Source: Fimbriiglobus sp. (GTDB lineage: Bacteria; Planctomycetota; Planctomycetia; Gemmatales; Gemmataceae). From it: a stretch of 10,960 nucleotides of DNA. The DNA is taken from NCBI GenBank assembly GCA_025352585.1, contig JANXTD010000435.1, positions 1 through 10,960 on the forward strand, written 5' to 3'. Of this stretch, positions 1-7,000 are shown piece by piece. The stretch's first letter is position 1, and the number at the start of each line of letters is the position of its first letter. The notes below the pieces were generated by a model, which saw nothing but the letters and a program-made list of their open reading frames with translations, ran no database searches and was not told the origin of the DNA. The translations under genes and the position numbers were made by a program.

Positions 1-92
1 AGTTGCACTTTGCGAGGCGGAATCTTCTGCAACACATAGTTGAGCATGGTGCCTGGCAATTTCTGGCCTGTTAGCCATCCCCGCTCCGTCAT
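1..92 (-). CDS. Partial CDS, N-terminus of a Gemmata-type paralogous family protein
   Basis: The minus strand reads ATG at 92-90 and stays open for 30 codons to the window edge. The translation begins MTERGWLTGQKLPGTMLNYV and ends in IPPRKVQ. I recall a large family of Gemmata proteins of unknown function that begin with a consensus like MTE-x-x-WL, then ML, then RK-x-x-LF, and this fragment fits that spacing. A second in-frame ATG lies one codon upstream (95-93), and a GGTGG stretch just before it could be a weak ribosome-binding site. The rest of the gene lies outside the window, so no function can be given. The gene would be transcribed divergently from the thioredoxin-like gene at 300. 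Family membership rests on memory of the N-terminal pattern only. Confidence 0.5.
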   Translation of the reverse strand, partial: MTERGWLTGQKLPGTMLNYVLQKIPPRKVQ

Positions 93-168
93 CATCCACC
101 CCCCGCCGGGCGATGCCGCGGTATGGGGGATTTGTGCCGGCTCGCCTCCGGATTATCGCCGCGGGAAC

Positions 169-199
169 TTGAAAGGAATTCCGCCGGCGGCGGTATAGT
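169..199 (+). promoter_or_regulatory. Sigma70-type promoter for the thioredoxin-like gene
   Basis: TTGAAA at 169-174 (5 of 6 to the -35 consensus) and TATAGT at 194-199 (5 of 6 to the -10 consensus) are separated by 19 bases, slightly longer than ideal. Transcription would start near 205-207, leaving a leader of about 95 bases before the ATG at 300. The AT-rich hexamers stand out in a GC-rich background. If real, the promoter rules out the long upstream extension of the reading frame beginning at 123. Confidence 0.5.
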
Positions 200-299
200 C
201 GTCGTGTCGCGGGTGCGTAGGATGCCCCCGCGGTGGCCGAACCGGGATGGCCCCGGACGCGGCGAAGTCGCTTGTCCCTTGTGTACGAGGATGTCCGAG

Positions 300-860
300 A
301 TGATCCGCAAACTGTTCGCTTCGGTGGTTGCCCTGACCCTGGTCGCCGGCGTGGTGACCGCCGCCGACATCGTCTCCGGCCCGCAGACCGGCGAGAAGCT
401 GCCCGGCCCGTTCTCGCCGCTCAACATCAACGGCAAGAGCGCCGGCGAGAAGAACTGCCTGTACTGCGCCAACGGCAACAACCCCGTCGTGATGATCTTC
501 GCCCGCGACCCCGAGAGCCCGACGACGCAGGCCCTCATCAAGAAGGTCGACGGCCTCTGCGCCAAGAACGACAAGTGTGAGATGGGTAGCTTCGCGGTGT
601 TCTGCACCGACGACAGCACCGCCGAAGCCAAGTTGAAGTCGGTCGTGGAGAAGCAGGGCCTCAAGAACATCGTCCTCTCGCTGGACACCCCGGCCGGCCC
701 GGCCAAGTACAAGTTCGCCAAGGACGCCGACGTGACTGTGGTGTTCTACACCGAGCGCACCGTCAAGGCCACGCACACCTTCAAGGCCGGCGAACTGACC
801 GCCGAGAAGATCGACGAAGTCCTCAAGGATGTGTCGAAGATCACCCCGACCGCGAAGTAA
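300..860 (+). CDS. Secreted thioredoxin-like protein with CLYC motif
   Basis: A 186-residue protein with a clear Sec signal peptide: positive n-region MIRK, hydrophobic stretch about residues 5-20, and a likely cleavage around VTA-A or TAA-D (residues 19-23). The mature part carries C53-L54-Y55-C56 just before a predicted beta strand (NPVVMIFAR, 61-69), the place where thioredoxin-fold proteins hold their CxxC. Further cysteines lie at 87, 93 and 102. This suggests an exported redox-active or redox-derived protein in the planctomycete periplasm, but no partner is visible. The start at 300 was chosen because GAGG (287-290) lies 9 bases upstream and the signal peptide then has a normal n-region; ATG 291 is the alternative. 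It converges on the lipoprotein gene, with a long hairpin between them. The fold assignment is moderate; the enzymatic role is inference. Confidence 0.75.
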   Translation: MIRKLFASVVALTLVAGVVTAADIVSGPQTGEKLPGPFSPLNINGKSAGEKNCLYCANGNNPVVMIFARDPESPTTQALIKKVDGLCAKNDKCEMGSFAVFCTDDSTAEAKLKSVVEKQGLKNIVLSLDTPAGPAKYKFAKDADVTVVFYTERTVKATHTFKAGELTAEKIDEVLKDVSKITPTAK

Positions 861-866
861 CTGCTT

Positions 867-950
867 CGGGTATGGGGTGTCGGGTGTCGGGTATGGTCAG
901 AACGGGAATGATCCCTTATGCGATACCCCACACCCGACACCCCATACCCG
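867..950. repeat. 30-bp inverted repeat of GGGTRTS heptamers; possible bidirectional terminator
   Basis: Arms 867-896 and 921-950 are complementary at 28 of 30 positions, with a 24-base loop. The left arm is four heptamers in a row: GGGTATG (868-874), GGGTGTC (875-881), GGGTGTC (882-888), GGGTATG (889-895). Read on the minus strand, the right arm gives GGGTATG, GGGTGTC, GGGTGTG, GGGTATC. The repeat starts 6 bases after the stop of the thioredoxin-like gene and ends 3 bases before the stop codon of the convergent lipoprotein gene, so it could end both transcripts. There is no U-tract. Each arm also has four GGG runs on its G-rich strand, enough for a G-quadruplex. Confidence 0.8.
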
Positions 951-953
951 GTC

Positions 954-1727
954 TTAACGCGTCCACTTCAACCGCGATGACCGCTGAGGCGGCGGCAACT
1001 CTTCTCCACCCCCCGACGGCAACTCCTGCGGCGGCAACCCACCCAGCGGCGGCGCAACGGTCGGCGTCAGCAAGCCGCCGGGGCGACTGCCGGTTAGTAC
1101 GCGGACGGTCACGTCCTTGTCGGCCTCGAAACTTTGCCCGTCATTCGACGTGAACCGCACGACGATGCGTAGGCGGTCGGTGCCGGGCAGCCTGTCCCAC
1201 TGCAACGGCACGAAGTAGCCGCTCGACAGCAGCCCGCTCTTCCACGCCCGCCGCAGTTGGTCCGGCGTCACGTTCCACTGGCCGATCTGTGTTTTTAGTC
1301 CCTGCGGACTGATCTCGTAAGCGGCAATCACCGCCTGGCCCGGCACCTTGACGGCGGTGCCGTCGTCGTCGCGCGGGACGATGTCGACCATCAGCGACTC
1401 GTCGCCCGGCTTGCCGTCCTCGTCGACGCCGCCGGTGCCACTGCCGAGGGCGATTTCCTTCAACGGCATCGTCGGCGCGGCCCCTGTCGGTGGGGTGCCG
1501 CCGCCGTGCTGGGCGTAGCCGTCCCACGCCGGTTGCCGCTGGTAGGTGAGGTTCAACTGTCGCTGGTGCTGGACTTCGCCGCGGAGTTCGAGGATTTCAC
1601 GCTCGCGGGTGCGGAGTTCGGCTTCGAGCAGGTCGTAACTCTTGTCCTTGCCGACAAGTCCGCCCGACTTGCAGCCGACGCATGCCAGGAGTAGCAACGC
1701 CAAAACGCGGACACCCCGGCCGGTCAT
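954..1727 (-). CDS. Coiled-coil lipoprotein, planctomycete hypothetical
   Basis: A 257-residue protein of unknown function. The N-terminus is a short basic segment, a hydrophobic run at about residues 8-15, and two cysteines (C16, C19). LLAC16 is a usable lipobox and C19 is the alternative, so the product is probably a lipoprotein. A charged heptad-like helix follows (about 30-64, rich in E, L, R), suggesting a coiled coil. Next come a Gly/Pro linker (75-110), a compact beta-rich region (about 110-212, including Q-W-D and R-I-V-V-R-F stretches) and a Pro/Gly-rich tail. I chose the ATG at 1727 because it gives a normal lipoprotein signal; the ATG at 1772 would add 15 residues. Neither has a good ribosome-binding site. 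It lies 71 bases (26 with the longer start) after the clpP2 stop on the same strand and may be the last gene of that transcript. Confidence 0.7.
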   Translation of the reverse strand: MTGRGVRVLALLLLACVGCKSGGLVGKDKSYDLLEAELRTREREILELRGEVQHQRQLNLTYQRQPAWDGYAQHGGGTPPTGAAPTMPLKEIALGSGTGGVDEDGKPGDESLMVDIVPRDDDGTAVKVPGQAVIAAYEISPQGLKTQIGQWNVTPDQLRRAWKSGLLSSGYFVPLQWDRLPGTDRLRIVVRFTSNDGQSFEADKDVTVRVLTGSRPGGLLTPTVAPPLGGLPPQELPSGGGEELPPPQRSSRLKWTR

Positions 1728-1798
1728 CCGGGGGGGCGTCCGCGTCGGGGGTTGCGTGACAAGCGTCGGCATTCCGTTGCCGCGTCGCGGGGGCGTGG

Positions 1799-2404
1799 CT
1801 AGCTCTGCTTGCCGACGCCGTCCGCGATGCGCTCCAGCACGCCGTCGATGAGGCCGTAGTCGCGGGCCTCCTCGGACGACATGAAGTTGTCGCGGTCGGT
1901 GTCCTTCTCGACCTGTTCGAGAGTCTTACCGGTGTGCCGCTTGATGATCTCGTTGAGCTTCTTCTTGGTCTTCAAGAATTCCTTGACGTGAATCTTGATC
2001 TCGGTCGCGTTGCCCTCCATGCCGGCGAGCGGCTGGTGGATCATGATCCGCGCGTTCGGCAGCGCGAACCGCTTGCCGGCGGCCCCGGCTTGGAGCAACA
2101 GCGCCCCCATGCTCGCGGCCATGCCGACACAGTAGGTCGCCACCGGACAGGTGATGAACTGCATGGTGTCGTAGATGCCGAGGCCCGCGGAGACCGAGCC
2201 GCCGGGGCTGTTGATGTACATGTGGATGTCGGCCTTCGGGTCTTGCGAGTGCAAGAGCAGAAGTTGCGCGACGATGGCGTTGGCCATCTCGTCCTGCACC
2301 ACCCCTTGAAGGAAGATGATGCGGTCCTTGAGCAGGCGCGAGTAGATGTCGTACACCCGCTCGTCGCGGCCGTTGCTCTCAATCACGTAGGGAATCGACG
2401 GCAT
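1799..2404 (-). CDS. clpP: ATP-dependent Clp protease proteolytic subunit ClpP (copy 2)
   Basis: A 201-residue ClpP, the serine peptidase subunit that forms a double heptameric barrel and degrades unfolded substrates fed by ClpX or ClpA/ClpC in the cytoplasm. The catalytic triad is complete: Ser98 in [11 protein letters not shown], His123 in MIHQP, Asp172 in DRDNF. The oxyanion and substrate-binding loop [10 protein letters not shown] (65-74) is intact. The N-terminus ([13 protein letters not shown]) matches canonical ClpP and the overall length is normal, with little or no propeptide. The start is supported by AGGA (2412-2415) 7 bases upstream of the ATG. It lies 143 bases downstream of clpP copy 1 on the same strand. 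The two proteins share the core motifs but differ at the termini, so they are paralogues and not a recent exact duplication. No clpX or tig is visible nearby. Confidence 0.97.
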   Translation of the reverse strand: MPSIPYVIESNGRDERVYDIYSRLLKDRIIFLQGVVQDEMANAIVAQLLLLHSQDPKADIHMYINSPGGSVSAGLGIYDTMQFITCPVATYCVGMAASMGALLLQAGAAGKRFALPNARIMIHQPLAGMEGNATEIKIHVKEFLKTKKKLNEIIKRHTGKTLEQVEKDTDRDNFMSSEEARDYGLIDGVLERIADGVGKQS

Positions 2405-2547
2405 GTGCGTGTCCTGGTTCGGGGCGTGCCGTCGCTCGTCAATGTTATCGGGCGGCGGCCGGCAGTGGGGTGAGGGGCAGCGGGGGCGGCGGCCGGAGTC
2501 AACGTCCGGCGCGGCAACGTGTGCGGGTTGGCGAACTTAGACCACAC

Positions 2548-3297
2548 TTACACGAGGAGGGGGCCGGTCGGCAGGGCACCCGGCGTGCCCTTGGGAGCCT
2601 TGATCAGCACGTCATCGACGAGGCCGAATTCCTTCGCCTCGGTGGCCGTGAAGTAGTTGTCGCGGGCGCTCGCCTTGTCGATCTCCTCGACCGTCCGGCC
2701 GCAGTGCTTCGCCAGGATCTCGTTCAGCCGGACGTGCTCCTTCATCATCTCGTTGGCCTGGATCTCGATGTCCGAGATTTGCCCGCCGACCTGGCCCGAC
2801 GGCTGGTGGATCATGATCTTGGCGTTGGGCAAGGCGTAGCGCTTGCCCTTGGTGCCCGCCGCGAGCAGCACCGCGGCCATACTGGCCGCGAAGCCCATGC
2901 AGTAGGTGTTGACGGGGCACTCCAGGAACTGCATGGTGTCGTACAGGGCCAGGCCCGCCGACACGGAGCCGCCGGGGCTGTTGATGTAAAGGTGAATGTC
3001 GGCCGTCTTGTTCTCGGTGACGAGGTACAGCATCCGCTGGATCGTGTAGTTCACCAGGAAGTCGGTGATGACGCCGTTGGTGCCGTTGTCCGGGGAGCTG
3101 CCCAGGAAAATGATGCGGTTCTCCATGAGCAAGTCGGAAAGCGTCATCGTGCGCTGGCGGGCGTAGTTGCCGCCGCGCTGCATCGTGGTGGCCATCACGG
3201 GGGCCAAGGGGCCGAAGTTCGACATGGCCATCGGGTGGAAGCCGGCCGCGAACTCGGAACCGTCGCCCTCGGGCGTCGGGAACATGGGCGGAATCAT
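2548..3297 (-). CDS. clpP: ATP-dependent Clp protease proteolytic subunit ClpP (copy 1, N-terminally extended)
   Basis: A 249-residue ClpP paralogue with an intact triad: Ser139 in GFAASMAAVLL, His164 in MIHQP, Asp213 in ARDNY. The loop [10 protein letters not shown] is at 106-115. It starts with about 46 residues that have no counterpart in copy 2, rich in Met, Phe and Pro (Met at 1, 5, 23, 25, 35, 39). This could be a propeptide removed on assembly or an altered axial gate. After the handle region the C-terminus ends in a Gly/Pro-rich tail. The start is secure: AGGAG lies 6 bases upstream of the ATG at 3297. The reading frame stays open far upstream, but that stretch is the shadow of the GAF gene. 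With copy 2 it could form a mixed ClpP1P2 barrel as known in other bacteria with two ClpPs; that is inference. Confidence 0.96.
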   Translation of the reverse strand: MIPPMFPTPEGDGSEFAAGFHPMAMSNFGPLAPVMATTMQRGGNYARQRTMTLSDLLMENRIIFLGSSPDNGTNGVITDFLVNYTIQRMLYLVTENKTADIHLYINSPGGSVSAGLALYDTMQFLECPVNTYCMGFAASMAAVLLAAGTKGKRYALPNAKIMIHQPSGQVGGQISDIEIQANEMMKEHVRLNEILAKHCGRTVEEIDKASARDNYFTATEAKEFGLVDDVLIKAPKGTPGALPTGPLLV

Positions 3298-3302
3298 CGG
3301 TG

Positions 3303-3308
3303 GCTCCT
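3303..3308 (-). promoter_or_regulatory. Strong ribosome-binding site deciding the clpP1 start
   Basis: On the minus strand the sequence reads CAGGAGCCACCG then ATG (3297-3295). The AGGAG core has good spacing and selects this ATG over the roughly 155 extra codons that remain open upstream in the same frame. Confidence 0.7.
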
Positions 3309-3400
3309 GTGCGGGTGAACGTCGAAGATACTCTACGGTAGCCGTCAACGGCGCGCAGGGGCAAAAGCAGGCGGCCGACTTCGCGGGCGGGCACGGCAGG

Positions 3401-4012
3401 TCAGAGGCGGGCGAGCAGGCCGGCGAGGGTTTCCATGAGCGCGACGCCCTCGGCGTCGGCCGGCACGGGCGTGAGGTCGAAGTGGCACAGCGAGCCGAAG
3501 GTGTGGCCGTCGCGGTCGAAGACCGGCACGCCGCAGTACGCCTTGACCTGGCCCAGCGCCGTCCGGCCGGCGGTCGCGTTCTCGGGGGCGTCCTCGACGA
3601 CGAACGGCACGCCGCCGTCGCGGACGTAGACGCAGTAGCTCGCCTCGACGGGGTAGTCGTCGCCGGCCTCGACGCTGGGGTTGTCGCGGTCGTAGAAGTA
3701 CAGGCCGCGGGCGAGCGACCTGTCGAAGCGGTACAGCGCCGTGAAGCGGTAGCCCGAGGCACGGTTCAACTCGATGAGCGCGGCGCGGACGCCGGCCGCG
3801 AGCAGAGTCGCGTGGAGGTCCGTGGCGTGGGCGGTAGGGTTGACGGGGGTTAATCCTTCCGAGGCGAGTTCTGGCCGGGCGATACGATTGTAGACGCGTT
3901 GAACGGGCTTGGCGAGGGGCGACCGGTTCGGCCTCGCGCCGTTCCCCGCCTTCCCGCCCCCGCCAAGGCGGTACGGCCGGAACTGGCACCCGGCGACGGG
4001 GTTGAATATCAT
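3401..4012 (-). CDS. GAF-domain protein
   Basis: The C-terminal 135 residues form a GAF domain, a fold that binds small ligands or serves as a sensor module. Visible signatures are YRFTALYRFD (88-97), an SYCVYVRDGGVPFV stretch (125-138), AYCGVPVFDRDG (158-169) and GSLCHFDLTP (173-182). No kinase, cyclase or DNA-binding domain is attached, so it is a stand-alone sensor or a partner of another protein. The start is doubtful. The ATG at 4012 has no ribosome-binding site and gives about 60 low-complexity residues before the domain, and the ATG at 4075 is worse because it overlaps the divergent NRPS. Inside this stretch lie a TACAAT hexamer (3887-3892) and GGAAGGA (3854-3860), but no ATG, GTG or TTG follows in frame until within the domain. 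It may be read with clpP1, 103 bases downstream. Confidence 0.7.
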   Translation of the reverse strand: MIFNPVAGCQFRPYRLGGGGKAGNGARPNRSPLAKPVQRVYNRIARPELASEGLTPVNPTAHATDLHATLLAAGVRAALIELNRASGYRFTALYRFDRSLARGLYFYDRDNPSVEAGDDYPVEASYCVYVRDGGVPFVVEDAPENATAGRTALGQVKAYCGVPVFDRDGHTFGSLCHFDLTPVPADAEGVALMETLAGLLARL

Positions 4013-4054
4013 GACGCGTGCAGTTTCGTCGGTCCCCCAGCGACTCCCTCTCCC

Positions 4055-7000
4055 ATGCAGCAGTTGCCAACGCACAACCCGGCCCCGGCCTCCGCGCGCC
4101 GGCCCGGTTCACCCTGGGCGGCCCCGGCCGGCCGCGCGGAGGAGCGGGCCGTGGCACCGGCCGCCCCCGTCCGCCGGCTGCACCAGTTCTTCGAGCGCGC
4201 CTGCGACGAGCACCCGTCGAACCTCGCCGTCGTCTGCGGCCCGGACCGCCTCACCTACGCCGACCTCGACTCGCGGGCGAACCGCCTGGCGCACCGCCTC
4301 GCCCGGCTCGGCGTCCGGCCCGGCGACCGCGTCGGCCTGCTGATGGAGCGGTCGGTCCACACCTACGTCTCGCTGCTCGCGGTCCTCAAGGCCGGGGCCG
4401 CGTTCGTGCCGCTCGACCCGTCGTCCCCGCACGAGCGCGTGACGTTCATTGCCACCGACGCGGAACTGGCCCTGCTCCTGACCACGTCCGACCTCGCGGC
4501 CGTCGCGGCGGCCCGGTGCCCGTCGCTGGCCCTCGACGCGGAGGCCGCCGCCATCGCCGCGGAGCCGGCGGGCCGCCCCGCGCTCTCGGACGAGGGCGAT
4601 TCGCTCTGCTACGTCATCTACACCTCCGGCACCACCGGCCGGCCGAAGGGCGTCGCCGTCAACCACTCGAGCGCGTGCAACTTCGTCGCCTCGTGCGCGC
4701 CGATCTACGGCGTTACCGCCGCCGACCGCGTCTACCAGGGGATGACGCTCGCCTTCGACTTCTCGGTCGAGGAGGTCTGGCCGGCGTTCCGCTGCGGGGC
4801 GACGGTCGTGGCCGGGCCGAACGACCACCGCAAATTCGGCAGCGGGCTGACCGACTTCCTGATCGAGCAGGGCGTCACGGTGCTCGCCTGCGTGCCGACG
4901 CTGCTGGCCACGCTCGACCGCGACGTGCCGACGCTGCGGACGCTGCTCGTCGGCGGCGAGGCGTGCCCCGCGGACCTGGTCACCCGCTGGGCGCGGCCCG
5001 GCCGCGTGATGCTCAATACCTACGGCCCGACGGAGACGACGGTCACCGCGACGTGGTGCGAGTTGCTGCCCGGCCGGCCGGTGACGATCGGCCGCCCGCT
5101 CCCGACTTACACCGCCCACATCCTCGACGCCTCGCTGCGGCCGGTGCCGCCCGGCGTGCCCGGCGAGGTCTGCGTCGGCGGGCCGGGCGTCGCCGTCGGC
5201 TACGTCAACCGGCCGGAACTGACGGCCGAGAAGTTCGTCGCGGACCCGTTCTCCGACCGGCCCGGTGCCCGCCTGTACCGCACCGGCGACCTCGGCGTCC
5301 TGACCCCCGCCGGCGAGATCGAGTACCGCGGCCGCATCGACACGCAGGTGAAGATCCGCGGCTACCGCGTCGAGTTGGGCGAGGTCGAGGCCGTGCTGCT
5401 CGAGGCCGGCCCCGTCGTGAGCGCCGTCGTCGCGGTCGTCACTGGCGGCGGCGGCGCGGACGAACTGGCGGCCTACGTGGTGACGCGGCCCGGCACCGAC
5501 TTCGCCGCGCTGAGGCGGCAGCTCCACGACGCCCTGCGGCAGCGGCTGCCGTCGTACATGGTGCCGGCCTACGTCGAGGCGATCGACGCGGTGCCGATGC
5601 TGCCGAGCCAGAAGGCGGACCGGTCGCGGCTGCCGAAGCCGGCGGGGCCGCGGCTCGCGGCCGGGGGCGGCGGCGAGGGGGTGCCGCCGGCGACGCCGCT
5701 GGAGCACCAGGTCGCGGCGGCGTGGGCGGTGGCCTTCGGCCACGCGGTCGGCTGCGTCGAGGCGAACTTCTTCCTCGACTACGGCGGCCACTCGCTGCTC
5801 GCCGCCCGCGTGGTCTCCGCGCTGCGGTCGCTGCCGGAGTTGAGCCGCCTCGGCCTCGCCGACCTGTACTCGCATCCGACGATTCGCGGCCTGGCGGCCC
5901 TGGCGGCCCCCGCCGCGGCCGCGCCGGCCCGGCCCGCCACGCCGGCGGCCCGTCGCCGCGGCCCGCTCCTGGCCACGATTGCCCAGACCGCGTGGCTGCT
6001 CGCCGGGTTGGTGCTGGGCGGCTCGGCCCTGTACCTCGCGCTGTTCGAGGCGGTGCCCGCGCTGACCGGCGGCCTCGGCCCGGTCGGGTTCGTGCTCGCG
6101 GTGCCGCTGCTCTCGGCGCTCGGCACCTGCGGGTACGGCGTCGGCTCGGTGGCGTTCGCCGTCGCGCTGAAGTGGGTGCTGATCGGCCGCTACCGGCCGC
6201 GGCGCGAGCCGGTGTGGGGGGGCTTCTACGTCCGCAACTGGGCCGTCCACCAGGCCGCCCGCCTCGTCCCGTGGCGGCTGCTGGAGGGGACGGTCTTTCA
6301 AAGCGCGGTCTTGCGCGCCCTGGGGGCGCGGGTCGGCCGACGCGTCCACGTCCACCGCGGCGTGGACCTCACCCACGGCGGCTGGGACCTGCTCGAACTC
6401 GGCGACGACGTGACGCTGAGCCGGGACGCCACCGTCCGTCTCGTCGATTACGAAGACGGCCAGGTCGTGGTCGGGTCGGTCGCCCTCGGCAGCGGCTGCG
6501 TCCTCGAACCCCGGTCCGGCGTCGGGCCGGGCACCGCGATGGGGCCTGACAGCCGGCTGACTTCCCACGCGTACCTCGAGCCGGGCGGCCGGGTGCCGCC
6601 GGGCGAGAGTTGGTCGGGCGTCCCGGCCCGCCCCGCCGGTGCCGCGCCGGGGCCGCCGCCGCTGCCGGTTGGTAGCCGGGAGCTGTCGGCGGGGTGGTAC
6701 GGGGTCGTGCTGCTGTCGTCCCGGCTGTTCTTCGCCGCGTTCGGCGTCGTCCCGCTCGCGGCGTTGGCCCTCGCCTGCTCGTGGGCGTGGGGCGTTGACA
6801 CCGCCACGGCCGCCGAGTGGGTGCTGCACCCGTCGGTGGAGCCGGGGGCGGCCTTCGCCTCCCTGAGCCTCGTGGTGCTGCTGGTGCCGGCCCTGCTGCT
6901 TTGGCGGTGCGCGTCGATGCGGCTCCTGGGGCCGGTCCGCGAGGGCGTGATCCCGCGCTGGAGCTACGCCTACGCCCGCGTGCAACTGAAGTCCGACACC

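Noticed and set aside
123..299. Upstream start for the thioredoxin-like protein (245 residues)
   Set aside because: It would precede the likely promoter at 169-199 and would bury the signal peptide inside the protein.
867..950. Reading the heptamer repeats as a CRISPR array or transposon end
   Set aside because: There are no spacers, the repeat unit is 7 bases, no transposase is nearby and no target-site duplication is visible.
3325..3348. TTGACG / TATCTT as a promoter for clpP1 on the minus strand
   Set aside because: The hexamers are good individually, but the spacer is only 12 bases, too short for a sigma70 promoter.
3298..3762. N-terminal extension of ClpP copy 1 to 404 residues
   Set aside because: The extra residues are Arg/Thr/Ser/Pro-rich shadow sequence overlapping the GAF gene, and a strong ribosome-binding site marks the ATG at 3297.
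3899..4054. TTG start for the NRPS at 3899
   Set aside because: The added 52 residues are Pro/Arg-rich and outside the A domain; the region more likely holds divergent promoters.
4018..6549. 843-residue open frame on the plus strand, overlapping the NRPS in another frame
   Set aside because: Arg/Pro/Ala-rich with no recognisable motifs; a frame shadow of the NRPS.
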